Made by a program: the position numbers and the translations under genes. A stretch of 64,000 nucleotides of DNA from Pirellulaceae bacterium. Lineage in GTDB: Bacteria > Planctomycetota > Planctomycetia > Pirellulales > Pirellulaceae. Below the pieces are notes generated by a model, which had not been told where the DNA came from, did not search any database, and saw only the letters and a list, made by a program, of their open reading frames with translations. Each line of letters starts with the position of its first letter. Position 1 is the stretch's first letter. This document shows, one piece after another, positions 51,366 to 60,814 of this stretch. The stretch spans positions 43,917 through 107,916 of the forward strand of contig JANQLU010000075.1 in NCBI GenBank assembly GCA_028280445.1. Reading direction: 5' to 3'.

Positions 51366-54300
51366 CCCGGCCCGACCATCGCTTGGCGAAGATGCGGAAT
51401 TTGCAAAGGCGTTGGAAAAACGGCACGAACACTTAATGGAAGGCCGTAAGGATTACCCGAGTTCTTGTAAATCGGAAGCATCCGATTTGGAAAACGATCG
51501 GTTGATTTCGGCTGTTCGAGTCCTGGAATTATTGGCTGAGTTTAAAACGAGTCCAACTGACGAAGCCGGTATTGGCACACGACGAAGTCACGTAACCGTC
51601 GAATCGTCGGCGTTGATCGATGCAGAGAATGGTAATACTTCGCTTGAAGCACTGATTCCGGATCCCCACCGCTTGGGTCGATTCGAAATCTCGAATCAAC
51701 TTGGGCGCGGCGGCTACGGAATTGTGATAAAAGCCTTTGATCCGGACCTCAACCGCGTGGTCGCCATAAAAATCCCGCGGCTGGAAGCGGCACTTTCCTC
51801 GGATGCCAGATCACGATTTCAGCGTGAGGCCCGTGCAGCAGCAGCACTGAATCACCCCGGAGTCGTGGCGATATACGAAACCGGATCTGATCAAGGCGTT
51901 GACTACATTGTTAGTGAGTATGTTGAGGGCGAAAACCTCGCGGAGTTTCTTGCACAACATGACAAACTTTCGCCTCGCCAGACGGCAGAACTTGTGGCTG
52001 ACTTGGCTTGTGCAGTTGCCCATGCTCACCAACGCGGTGTTTTACATCGCGATTTGAAACCAAGCAACGTACTCCTGCGGTCCACTGATCCGTCAATCGA
52101 ACCAGCAATTTCCGATTTTGGCTTGGCGTCGTTTGTTGATCAGCAGGACATTACGCAATCGGGGGCTGTTGTCGGCACACCAGCATACATGTCTCCGGAA
52201 CAGGCAACCGGTTGCCTGCGAATGTCCGGTCCAGCAACCGATGTATATGGGCTAGGAACGATTCTCTATCAACTCTTGACTGGCAAAGCTCCGTTTGATG
52301 GATTGTCGATACTTGAAACAATCAGGGCTATTTCAGAAACGGATCCTTCACCTCCCAGATCTTTCGATTCAGCAGTGCCAAGAGACTTGGAGGCGATCTG
52401 TCTGAAATGCCTGGAAAAAGATCCTGCAAAAAGATACGAATCGGCGTTTGCACTACGAACAGATCTTCAGCACTTCCTGGAGAGTCGCCCCGTAAACGCC
52501 CGACCAGTAACCCAATGGAATCGGTTGCAACGGTGGGCCAAACGCAATCCAGCGTTAGCAATCGCAACCACAGCATTTTTCCTTTCACTGACAATCGGCC
52601 TGGTCATCGCGTTGGCACTTTGGAGAACATCCGAAAACCACCGTTTGGTGGCGGAAACCAATAAAGACAAGTATCAGCGCCGTTCCGAGGAACTTGAGGC
52701 ACTCGTTGACCGCATGTTTGAACGTGTTCAGCAAATGCCAGAAATTAGCGTGCACGGAATGGAACCCGTCCGCGAACAGATGTTGGACGACGTCAATCAT
52801 TATTACAAGATTCTGTTGTCGGAAACGCCATCTAATCCAACGTTGAAACTCAAGCAAGCCGAAACTGCTTTGCGATTGGCCGGACTCAAGGCGACTTTGT
52901 CTGATCACCAAGGCGCGGTCGATGCGGCGCGGCAAATCCTCGATTCGATCCCAGAAGACACTGAAAAGGCCAGGCATCAACAGCGAATCGATGCGTTGCT
53001 CATCATGTCGCAGGCCTACTGGAGCATGGGTGATCGTGAGAAATACCAGGAATATCTGGACAAGGCCATTTCGTGGTCGCGAAACGTATACACTTCAGTG
53101 TCTGCTCCTACTATTGCCGATCGCATGGAATACGCGAAATCGCTGAGCGATGCTGCCCGTTTAACGAGTGACATGGGTGACCGAACGACCAGTCAGAAGT
53201 TAGTCGATGAGTCGATACAAGTATGGGAAGACATCGACCCAACGACCATCGGCAATAAATCCATGATTGCGATGATCGATTCTTACAGAATTGCATCCTC
53301 GACTTATTTGCAAAGCGAGGATCGGGAAAGTGGTCTGCGTTATGGTCGAAAAACCATCGAGCTAATTGAGCGTAGACTGAATGAAACTTATCGCAATACA
53401 CCGGAAGTGCAGTACCTATTGTCGAAAACCTATTTCAACTTGGGCGCTGCAAACCGAGCCAGAATCAACAAATCCCTGCCACTCTTCGAACAATCCCTTG
53501 AGATCGCCACAGCTTTGGCAGCGGCTCATCCTTTGGTACCACGGTATCGGCGACAGATCGCTTTGATCAATTATCAACGCGGACTGGAGCACTATATAGC
53601 CGGGGCCTACAACAGAAATGATCCCGGCGCTGAAAAGCACTTACAATCGGCGCTCGACGTTTTCAATAAAGGCATTCCTTTTCTCAACGACCTGCGCGTT
53701 CGCTTTCCTAATGATCGACAACGATTCGAGCCAATCTTGACCGACTACATGACTATGGTTGGACTGGTTTTCGAAGAGCAAAAAAACTATGAAAGTGAAT
53801 TGGCGATGTTGAAACAAGCCTTGAAATTGGCAGAAGCTATCGATCGAGAAATCCAGACACAGCGATCACGCCTGCGAGTACTTGGAATTCAGGGAAACAT
53901 TGGAAAATCATATCTTAACTTGAAGCGATACCGGGAATCGCTTCCGGTATTCAGCGCGGCAATCAAAGGATATTCAGAAATACTGGAACGCGACCCAGCA
54001 AATGGAACAGCGGCGCGGTTTCTGTCAACAACAGCAGAAATGTGCGCCAAGTCATACAATGCATTAGGGCGACATGGAGATGCTCTGGCGGCTTACCGAC
54101 AATCCACTGGTGCTTATCGTGATGGCCCGGCAGAGACCATGATGGGTGGTGAGGTAGCGTATATGGTGTTGGCCGGAGAAATCGAAACTGCTGCAAAAAA
54201 GTTCACGAAGTTTGCTGACTTTCAAAATAGTCTGTTGCGCAAGGGCGCCGTTTGGCATAAAGACCAACCACCTCAGCCTAACCAGTTGGCCAGAGCATTG

Positions 54301-54546
54301 CCAAAGCTGATTTCGCAAGCCAGTCGTGTGATTGACGCAGTCAATTCCAGTTCACATGCAACGGAACCTGCCTATTCTTTACTTAAAGTGCAAACAACGA
54401 ATGCAGCCATCGAAGCGCTGTCAAAACTTGACCGCGATCCAAACTTACCCAAAGAATTTTTGAGCAACGTGTTGAAGAGTTCAGAGCTCGAAGCACTCAG
54501 GCAAACGGAAGCTTTCCAGTCCTGGCAAAAATCACGAGAGCAATAG
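51358..54546 (+). CDS. Ser/Thr protein kinase with TPR-like C-terminal region
   Basis: A 1062-residue kinase with an ATG at 51358, preceded by GAGGATGAG and overlapping the sigma stop by 8 bases. Kinase domain about 105-385: LGRGGYGIV, VAIKIPR, GVLHRDLKPSNVLL, ISDFGLASF, GTPAYMSPEQ, KCLEKDPAKRYES. One membrane helix lies near 415-435 (LAIATTAFFLSLTIGLVIAL). The rest is helical with TPR-like pairs (AEAL/ALEKA type: GAVDAARQILDSIPE, SLPLFEQSLEIATALAAAHP, YESELAMLKQALKLAEAI, ESLPVFSAAIKGYSEILE). TPR kinases of this kind are common in planctomycetes and may gauge protein partners. Confidence 0.9.
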   Translation: MSDPARPSLGEDAEFAKALEKRHEHLMEGRKDYPSSCKSEASDLENDRLISAVRVLELLAEFKTSPTDEAGIGTRRSHVTVESSALIDAENGNTSLEALIPDPHRLGRFEISNQLGRGGYGIVIKAFDPDLNRVVAIKIPRLEAALSSDARSRFQREARAAAALNHPGVVAIYETGSDQGVDYIVSEYVEGENLAEFLAQHDKLSPRQTAELVADLACAVAHAHQRGVLHRDLKPSNVLLRSTDPSIEPAISDFGLASFVDQQDITQSGAVVGTPAYMSPEQATGCLRMSGPATDVYGLGTILYQLLTGKAPFDGLSILETIRAISETDPSPPRSFDSAVPRDLEAICLKCLEKDPAKRYESAFALRTDLQHFLESRPVNARPVTQWNRLQRWAKRNPALAIATTAFFLSLTIGLVIALALWRTSENHRLVAETNKDKYQRRSEELEALVDRMFERVQQMPEISVHGMEPVREQMLDDVNHYYKILLSETPSNPTLKLKQAETALRLAGLKATLSDHQGAVDAARQILDSIPEDTEKARHQQRIDALLIMSQAYWSMGDREKYQEYLDKAISWSRNVYTSVSAPTIADRMEYAKSLSDAARLTSDMGDRTTSQKLVDESIQVWEDIDPTTIGNKSMIAMIDSYRIASSTYLQSEDRESGLRYGRKTIELIERRLNETYRNTPEVQYLLSKTYFNLGAANRARINKSLPLFEQSLEIATALAAAHPLVPRYRRQIALINYQRGLEHYIAGAYNRNDPGAEKHLQSALDVFNKGIPFLNDLRVRFPNDRQRFEPILTDYMTMVGLVFEEQKNYESELAMLKQALKLAEAIDREIQTQRSRLRVLGIQGNIGKSYLNLKRYRESLPVFSAAIKGYSEILERDPANGTAARFLSTTAEMCAKSYNALGRHGDALAAYRQSTGAYRDGPAETMMGGEVAYMVLAGEIETAAKKFTKFADFQNSLLRKGAVWHKDQPPQPNQLARALPKLISQASRVIDAVNSSSHATEPAYSLLKVQTTNAAIEALSKLDRDPNLPKEFLSNVLKSSELEALRQTEAFQSWQKSREQ

Positions 54547-54656
54547 TCTCGGCGACCCTCCCTTATTGCTTCCCCTGCAAAAGCCGTAGAATGCACCTCT
54601 CGTACTCAGCCATTCCAAGCGATACCAATGGCAGCTAAAAAATTACCCTTCCTAAA

Positions 54657-54716
54657 TGACGGGATCGAACCTGCGTCTTTCAAGTTGCAGTCATTTTCAC
54701 TTCGCCAACTCGCTAG
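54657..54716 (+). other. Weak third ssrA/tRNA-3'-like fragment
   Basis: GACGGGATCGAACCTGCGTC resembles the T-arm part of the scars at 28120 and 58055, and is followed by CAGTCATTTTCACTTCGCC. Similarity stops after about 50 bases. It may be another integration scar or chance. Confidence 0.3.
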
Positions 54717-54835
54717 CATCTAAAAGCACTGTTCTAACATTGCTTAAACAATGGCATTGGTAACCAGTTGTGGGAGTCGGGATTGTGTTGACTTCTTGGG
54801 CCAATTCCTCTACCAGACTTGTGAAGGAGTATGCA

Positions 54836-55090
54836 ATGATCTCGAGAAGACTTGCCTCGCTAATATTAATAATACCTGTGGTTGCACTGTTCCAGGGTTG
54901 TTCACTAAATCGGACAACAAATCCGCGCTCACCAACTGACGTTTTTTTCGATACCGCAGAAGTCTTGATCGATGTTTTTGCAGATGATTCCTGCAGAGAT
55001 CAACTGGAGCTGAAAAAGCGTCGGAAATGGCAATGTGACAACCTTAGCGCGGAGGAACTGAATGAGCTTGGAATCACAAAGCAGAAGTAG
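54836..55090 (+). CDS. Small lipoprotein
   Basis: An 84-residue protein from the ATG at 54836, 8 bases after AAGGAG. It has a lipoprotein signal (RRLASLILIIPVVALFQGC, Cys at about residue 21) and a short mature part (VFFDTAEVLIDVFADDSCRD, AEELNELGITKQK). After the TAG stop the same frame stays open and coding-like (LAEIVTILQESAEAIQTKLY) for another 36 codons, so the gene may carry a nonsense mutation and may once have encoded about 120 residues. No family recognised. Confidence 0.6.
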   Translation: MISRRLASLILIIPVVALFQGCSLNRTTNPRSPTDVFFDTAEVLIDVFADDSCRDQLELKKRRKWQCDNLSAEELNELGITKQK

Positions 55091-55410
55091 CTGGCCGAGA
55101 TTGTCACTATTCTGCAAGAGAGTGCCGAAGCGATTCAGACGAAGCTTTACTGGAAGTTAGCCTCAACCAAGAAACTCAACCCCCTAATTATCGATTGCTA
55201 AGAACGATTTGGTCAAAGGTCGAACCTTCTGCTATTTGATAAACCGGTACAAAATCAACATCGGATTTAATTACATCGGCGTGAAACATGCGTTTCAGCC
55301 AAAGCACCTCGTTCCAGTTCGCTTGCCGCGCACGATTACAGCAGTGCCACGGTAGGCCCATCAAAAAAAGCATGTCAACGCTCCCTCGGAGGGGTGATTT
55401 ATTACTGGTG
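55091..55410. other. Region with coding-like remnants
   Basis: Left part: in-frame extension of the lipoprotein. Right part (55188-55380, minus): a frame with DVIKSDVDFVPVYQIAEG looks coding but lacks a start and could be a tail lost from the ankyrin gene by frameshift. Confidence 0.35.
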
Positions 55411-56553
55411 CTAATAGCATTCCTTAGCCACGACGGCGTGATCATTCCATGCTGCCCATTGCGCAGGTGTCGAATTCCATTGCTTATCGCGCAGCTTCTT
55501 GTCTGCACCGTTCGCAAGTAAGTAGCGAACCATCGGCAGATTGCCTTGATAAGCTGATTCATGGAGGGCCGTCGCGCCTCGAATGGGACCTGCATTGATG
55601 TCGACACCATAGTCGAGCAAAGCCATTGCTGTTTCAAGGCGACCTGCCATGCAGGCGTAAATGAATGCCTGTTCTGCAATTGTCCTTGGATTGTCCAAGG
55701 TATTTTTCATATGAGGAAACGGATTTGGGAAACAATTCCAAGAAGATACCGGGTTTCGCAGTATCTCAGTCACCAAGTCCTGTTGGCCCATTGCTGCCGC
55801 GAAAATAAGATTGTCCAATCGCGCGCCGCATTTCTGCAATGCCTCGGCGGCAGCCGGATAACGAAATGACAGAGCGCTCGCCATCGGTAGGCCATCGTTC
55901 TCGATGCCGTTCACCATGGCTCCGGCGGCACAAAACACATCGACAAGCTCGGCCTGCTGGCCCGCTTCTGCCGGATGGCAGCTTGTTACCAACCCGACGA
56001 GTGGAGTTGAACCAGGCCCGCCACCATAGATATCGGCAGTCGCATCGACAACAGCATCGGCACCGGCGGCGAACAAAAGATTCGCGATTTCAACAATGTT
56101 GGCCGGGGTCTTCTGGTGCTCATTCTCCACGCCGTTTGCAGCCACGTAATGCAGTAACACAGAGCGATGACTGCGCGATGACCGTATCGTCGACAGATCT
56201 GGATGAGCCAGCAGCACCTCCTTTAGCTCTTGCAAATTTCCATGAATGATACAGCGCACCGCACGCTCAAAACGGGCAACGGGACCTTGAGGGTCGGCAT
56301 CCAATTGCACGACATAACTCTTGAGCTGATGCCAAGAATCAAAACCACTTTCCCTTGCTACTGCCAGTTGGCAATCTGCCAATGTCGGAGCGGACGCGAA
56401 TACATCCTGTGCGGACTTACCCTTGAACCGCGGATGATTCCACGTAAGCCTTAACGCCGCATGTTCGTCACGGGTTTTGATTTTTTTGAGAAGCGATTTC
56501 GCGAGTTTACGTTTTCTCTCGAAATTGGGACGTTCAGACGGAACAGCTGCCAT
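55411..56553 (-). CDS. Ankyrin-repeat protein
   Basis: A 380-residue cytoplasmic protein with a strong ribosome-binding site (AAGGAGGTTATC before the ATG). Residues 1-90 or so form a helical, charged N-terminal domain (KRKLAKSLLKKIKTRDEHAA, DCQLAVARESGFDSWHQLKS) seen in ankyrin proteins of this lineage. The rest carries ankyrin-like repeats: IVEIANLLFAAGADAVVDAT, LVDVFCAAGAMVNGIENDG, GRLETAMALLDYGVDINAGP, GATALHESAYQGNLPMVRYL, LANGADKKLRDKQWNSTPAQ. Likely a protein-protein interaction module. A coding-like frame downstream suggests the true C-terminus may be longer. Confidence 0.85.
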   Translation of the reverse strand: MAAVPSERPNFERKRKLAKSLLKKIKTRDEHAALRLTWNHPRFKGKSAQDVFASAPTLADCQLAVARESGFDSWHQLKSYVVQLDADPQGPVARFERAVRCIIHGNLQELKEVLLAHPDLSTIRSSRSHRSVLLHYVAANGVENEHQKTPANIVEIANLLFAAGADAVVDATADIYGGGPGSTPLVGLVTSCHPAEAGQQAELVDVFCAAGAMVNGIENDGLPMASALSFRYPAAAEALQKCGARLDNLIFAAAMGQQDLVTEILRNPVSSWNCFPNPFPHMKNTLDNPRTIAEQAFIYACMAGRLETAMALLDYGVDINAGPIRGATALHESAYQGNLPMVRYLLANGADKKLRDKQWNSTPAQWAAWNDHAVVAKECY

Positions 56554-56833
56554 GATAACCTCCTTCGTATCGAGCCGGGTCCGCCAGCGGCCGAAGCAGG
56601 TCGCGTAGCAAATAGTTTAGGTTGATGAGGCGGGCGTTGCCCTTTCCGCGGACCGGGGGGCGACCTCAGTCGCCATAAACGTCATATTAGCAGTAGGCAA
56701 TTTCGATTGCAACTGATTTCGAAAGCGATGTTATTCGCCAACACAATGTTCGGTATGACGTGAGATTGGCAAAAACAGATGTACTACGGATTTTGATCTC
56801 GCTGAGCGTCAAGCCGAAGAATTGGAGTATGAA
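56554..56833. other. Intergenic between divergent genes
   Basis: Promoter region of the ankyrin gene and of the gene at 56834. Nothing else seen. Confidence 0.4.
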
Positions 56834-57205
56834 ATGAACTTAATGCAACTCGATCGCCACCCCAACGTTAACATTGCACCCGAACTAGCATTCCGGATCG
56901 CCAGAATGGTACGCGATACACCCGGCGTAGCATTTCGCGGCCCTCGTCCGGCTCAAGGCGGCGCCTGCTCGATGTGTAACCGACGACCGGGAATGAGGCA
57001 GCAGCTATTTGAAATTCTGCTCGATCCTGTCCAAGACGAGGGGGTTCGAATTGGAATCGACATTTGCGCGGGCGAACATTTAAAGAATGCACTTGAGACG
57101 ATTCTTGAACAAGTTGAATCGACCAACTCTCCCGACCGAACGGAGCGAGAGAGGCGTCTGCGGGCAGGGATTGCTGCGGTCTCGAAAACCGTCGTCGCGA
57201 CTTAA
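56834..57205 (+). CDS. Small protein of unknown function with CxxC
   Basis: A 123-residue protein from the ATG at 56834, 6 bases after GGAG. It contains ACSMCNRRPGMRQQLFEIL and a later GIDICAGEHLKNAL, so a metal-binding or redox CxxC plus a third Cys is possible. The C-terminal third is Arg/Glu-rich and helical. Fifty bases upstream of the DUF429-like gene on the same strand, so the two may be co-transcribed. No family recognised. Confidence 0.6.
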   Translation: MNLMQLDRHPNVNIAPELAFRIARMVRDTPGVAFRGPRPAQGGACSMCNRRPGMRQQLFEILLDPVQDEGVRIGIDICAGEHLKNALETILEQVESTNSPDRTERERRLRAGIAAVSKTVVAT

Positions 57206-57254
57206 CAGTTTCCCTTTGCTAAAGTCGACCGTTCTATGCATGAGGGTTCTGTCG

Positions 57255-57863
57255 ATGATTTTTCTTGGATATGATCCGGGCGGGATTGGCAACAACGGCG
57301 TTGCGTTGGTTGATTTTGGTCAGTCGCCGCCGACGGCACAGACATCGACCTGTGATTGCGTTGATGAAGCATTGGCATGGTTTCAAGGTAACACCAATAC
57401 AACGCCAACTGCCATCGGGATCGATACGTTTATGTCGTGGGCGACTGGTCCATCTGGCTGGCGGCCGATGGATATGCATTTGGTTCAAACTTATCCCGTA
57501 GTACACAACAGTGTTTTCTCAAGCAATTCGGCGAGAGGGGCAATGGCTGTACAGGGTATGGCCTTGGCAATGCGAATTCGGCAAGTGTGGCCTGACATTC
57601 AAATAAACGAAACGCACCCAAAGGTGTTGTATTACGCACTGGCTGGACAACAGTATGCATTCGGTCAACCGATGGTCGCATGGCTTCTCAACCAATTTGT
57701 GCCGCCGATCAATATTGGAATTGCCAACGACCACGAATGGGACGCTCTCATTTCTGCTTGGGCGACGTGGATGGGTACAACAGGCCAGTGGAATGTTGAC
57801 TTGATGCACGGTGTCCCGAATCTGTTGTTGCCAGCAGGAGCCGCGACTTATTTCTGGCCTTGA
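57255..57863 (+). CDS. DUF429/RNase H-fold-like protein
   Basis: A 202-residue protein from the ATG at 57255, with GAGGG 8 bases upstream. It begins FLGYDPGGIGNNGVALVDF, the Asp-containing first strand of an RNase H/actin-like fold, with further fitting blocks AIGIDTFMSWATGPSGWRPM, ARGAMAVQGMALAMRIRQ and QINETHPKVLYYALAG, which resembles the YPATV/E.HPE block of DUF429. A late Asp-rich block is IANDHEWDALISAWATW. Predicted nuclease-like protein of unknown substrate. Possibly in an operon with the CxxC protein upstream. Confidence 0.7.
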   Translation: MIFLGYDPGGIGNNGVALVDFGQSPPTAQTSTCDCVDEALAWFQGNTNTTPTAIGIDTFMSWATGPSGWRPMDMHLVQTYPVVHNSVFSSNSARGAMAVQGMALAMRIRQVWPDIQINETHPKVLYYALAGQQYAFGQPMVAWLLNQFVPPINIGIANDHEWDALISAWATWMGTTGQWNVDLMHGVPNLLLPAGAATYFWP

Positions 57864-58043
57864 TGAAGCTCACTGAAGCACCATGCGACTTGAGACCTCG
57901 GCGATGCAGAATGGCACCCATTTGAGGAAATTAAAGCACGCAAAAAGGCACCCATTTGCTTTAGTCATTTGGCAGAGATAACTGCGTTGTCGACGCAAGC
58001 GCAAAGAAAAAGGCAACTTACGGAATGATCCGCAGGTTGCCCG

Positions 58044-58292
58044 AGTGGAGGCGGCGGGGATCGAACCCGCGTCTCGAATTGCATTTCACTCGATAAAAAT
58101 CGAGAGTTAGAAGATCACACACCCCAGTTGGCTGCACTATGGCTGCAGTTGAGTGACATTGATCAGCAGGAATTGTCGCGGATTGTCACTATCTGCGAGT
58201 CATGGTCATCATTACCGGAACATATCAAACAAGCAATTGAGTTACTTGTTCAGGGCGAATTGCGTTGTAGCGCGAAAGTGTCTACAAACTAA
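58044..58292 (+). other. Recombination scar: ssrA-3'-like end and integrase-type tail, copy 2
   Basis: GTGGAGGCGGCGGGGATCGA, ACCCGCGTC on the plus strand is the complement of GACGCGGGTTCGATCCCCGC plus CGCCTCCAC, a perfect tmRNA-like T arm and acceptor end. No tmRNA body follows at higher coordinates. The plus-strand frame across it reads GGGGDRTRVSNCISLDKN, then LAALWLQLSDIDQQELSRIV and WSSLPEHIKQAIELLV up to a TAA at 58290-58292. Copy 1 at 28108-28282 is homologous but frameshifted. Confidence 0.6.
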
Positions 58293-58550
58293 CCAAAAAA
58301 ATGTCCATTGTTGACCGAAGCTGGCAAGAACCTCTCGTTTCAAGATTGTGTTTCCATAATCCAGTTGTCGCCTTTGCAATTTCTTATCTACAAATCCACA
58401 TTGGTGTCCGGAGCCGAATTACATTGTTTGGCGCGCGAATTTTGCTTTGATTCTGAATTCTGCGATTAGGCCAACGCACTTTTAGTAAACACCGAATCTG
58501 CTTCGGATTCATCGTTGCGATTTACACTGATGTAGCTTGTGTGTGAACCG

Positions 58551-58782
58551 ATGATCACAAACTCGATGGTTGATTATCGCGTACTTGTTACCAACTGGTC
58601 TGATCAGGCTTTTGATTTGCTCGAAGGCAAATCAAATGGTGGTTTTCGCAGGATCGAAAAATCCACTAACCAAGATGCAACAAATTCAATATCAACGCCA
58701 TGAGGAAAAGTTTCGAGCAACCATGTCATTCAGTTTTGCTATTACATTCGTATTCGAGAACGACCGTTTGCTGGGCTGGTGA
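58551..58782 (+). pseudogene. Possible frameshifted small gene
   Basis: From an ATG at 58551 a 50-codon frame reads MVDYRVLVTNWSDQAFDLLE, then GKSNGGFRRIEK. A different frame that ends at 58782 reads HEEKFRATMSFSFAITFVFE, NDRLLGW. Both pieces look coding and could be the start and end of one short protein broken by an indel near 58660. No family is recognised; low certainty. Confidence 0.25.
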
Positions 58783-58848
58783 TCTAGTCCTGCCTCAGTG
58801 CACAAACTTCAGCAAGTCTTGAGCGACGGCCCTGAGCACCGTTGCTAG

Positions 58849-59588
58849 TTACGGAGCACCGCGGATCGATCTGTTTCGTTTACGGGTGGGGCGAACTAAC
58901 GACACCAAGCCAACAAACATTAATCCAAGCGCTGGGAATGACAACGGCTCCGGGACAGCAACTAGAGTATCGGAGATCACATAGATCCCTAAGCTGTTAT
59001 CAGTGCTATTACTCAAATCACCACCTGAAATCCAAGCAGCGGTTGAAACTCCGAGCCGGCCAACTCGCGAGGTAGGGTCAGAAGTGCCCATAGTAGCCAG
59101 CCCAAAGCCGTGTAGGTCTGTGCCCGTCCAAACAAACGGGTAAAAACCAGGCGGGATATCGTTGCCAAATTCGTCCAGGACGATCGGTGCTGCAATGTCT
59201 CCGTCCCACAAATCAGCATTGTTGTTTGCAATTCGAGTCGCACCATCCACCAAATAGATAGGAACTCCAACGTCGAGCAAAAGGTTTGTTGAGGTGTTGT
59301 CACGCGCATCACTTGCATGTTCTGTGTCACCGGCAGTTGAGACAATTGCTGTCCAATTGGTGTTCAGACTAGATGTGAGAGTCCCCGCAGTATTGCCTGT
59401 TGTATTTGCTAAATTGTTATAGTGGCTGATACTGCCAAAAGTAGCCAGAGTTCTCACGGGTGGGGATGTGCGAAAGACGATTCGATACTCGTCACCTGGA
59501 TTAAGTCCATCTGGCAAGAACAGGTCGGCCCGAGCAATAGGAGTCAGAAAAAACAAAGCAGGAACGAAGATGCGGCGTATTTCGACAT
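58849..59588 (-). CDS. PEP-CTERM protein with a frameshift in the signal peptide
   Basis: The body has a DUF1554-like secreted domain (DGLNPGDEYRIVFRTSP, WTAIVSTAGDTEHASDARDN, VGVPIYLVDGATRIANNNAD, PFVWTGTDLHGFGLATMG) and a tail of AVPEPLSFPALGLMFVGLV. The long frame has no signal-peptide start. In the next frame an ATG at 59588 with GAGAGG about 9 bases upstream gives MSKYAASSFLLCFF and then a stop. Adding one T to the run of six at 59548-59553 joins them as MSKYAASSFLLCFFLTPIAR, a proper signal peptide. So the gene is either inactivated, phase-variable or affected by a sequencing error. Confidence 0.75.
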
Positions 59589-59806
59589 TAAAAATACCTC
59601 TCTGAGATTCTTTGGAACGTTTTTTTCTGATAGAAATTGGTGTGATTCTGTTGGAATGCCGACTTCTTTGAATACGTGGGCCAGTCGGCGGCAGCATGGC
59701 CTCGCCGGGGATGAACGTCAAAATCGAAATGTGGTCAAAGTTTGGACAAACAAAAGCCCGCGATAAGAAATGACTGGCAATAGCTCAAGTTTAATTTGGC
59801 AACTGC

Positions 59807-60427
59807 TTAACGTCGTTGACGTCTTACCACCAAACCAACTGCGGCCAAACCAATCACCGCGATGCCGGAAGACGGTTCTGGAACTGGAACTTGGCGGATG
59901 TTGACAACCGTATTGCCACTGTCGAGTCTCCACCTTGTGCCATGGTCCATTTGAAAAGTTCCCTCCACAAACGCCGTGATATCAAGATTAATTGATCCGG
60001 TACCTGTCCAGGTGACGGACTCGTCACGACCGTAGTTAATTTGGTTGGCTACTCGAACACCGATGTCGTCTCCCGCATTTCCAGGATTTCCATCCGCTTC
60101 ATCATCATCGAGAAAAATTCCGGTGATGTTTTCAGTAACTGTTCCAACGGTCAACGAAGCCGACCCCGTCAAAACAAAAATCTGATCCTGAATTGTAATG
60201 TCTGCAATACCATCACTAGCACCAAACTGAGTGGTATCGCCCCAGCTCCAAGTGTTGGCAGCGTTTGTTCGAACTGTGGAGTTGAGGGTAGTTGTTCCAG
60301 CAACCCCGGTTACGAATTCAAAGTTTGACACTCCAGTCCCGGCAACCCCAGAAATGTTCAAAATCAAGTCAGCATTTGCCGTCGAAGCCATAGCTAAGAC
60401 TGCAATTGCCGTCAGCAAAATCCTCAC
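59807..60427 (-). CDS. PEP-CTERM protein, tandem copy A
   Basis: A 206-residue protein with a GTG start at 60427, 5-6 bases after GAGGGG. Signal peptide RILLTAIAVLAMASTANA, mature domain (DLILNISGVAGTGVSNFEFV, TVTENITGIFLDDDEADGN, VTWTGTGSINLDITAF) and tail PVPEPSSGIAVIGLAAVGLV then RRQRR. Very similar to the next gene upstream in transcription order (60815-61429), differing by a few indels. The coding unit and about 150 bases upstream are duplicated together. Confidence 0.88.
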   Translation of the reverse strand: MRILLTAIAVLAMASTANADLILNISGVAGTGVSNFEFVTGVAGTTTLNSTVRTNAANTWSWGDTTQFGASDGIADITIQDQIFVLTGSASLTVGTVTENITGIFLDDDEADGNPGNAGDDIGVRVANQINYGRDESVTWTGTGSINLDITAFVEGTFQMDHGTRWRLDSGNTVVNIRQVPVPEPSSGIAVIGLAAVGLVVRRQRR

Positions 60428-60814
60428 GGTATCCCCTCTCTCATGGTGTAAAGCGAATGTGAAATCAAAGAGACAAAAACTGAGTTTGCGATTGGTCTCA
60501 AATCGGAGTGCCCCTCACAACTAGTTTTTAGGCCCCCACGGAACCGGCCGCGCGGACAAGGAGTCCAAATTTTTAACGCGAAGAACGACAGATCTTTCGC
60601 TTCGTCATGAAGGCGATTTCGTACTTCGCACATTTCGTGACTTGAGAAGCTCAGGGCAAAGCTGGCTAAAACCCGCGGACCAATTCTCTCGCAAACGACA
60701 TTACCCACATCAAATCAGTTTTTAGCAAGCTCATGATCTGAATTGATTGAGCAGCCGATTCGATTCGGACAGTCAGCAAAAAACCAACGGTAGACAATAA
60801 GGGTGAATACGTGT

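Noticed and set aside
58044..58076. Complete tRNA or tmRNA gene
   Set aside because: Only the T arm and acceptor end are present; no D arm, anticodon arm or tmRNA body with tag frame could be found around it.
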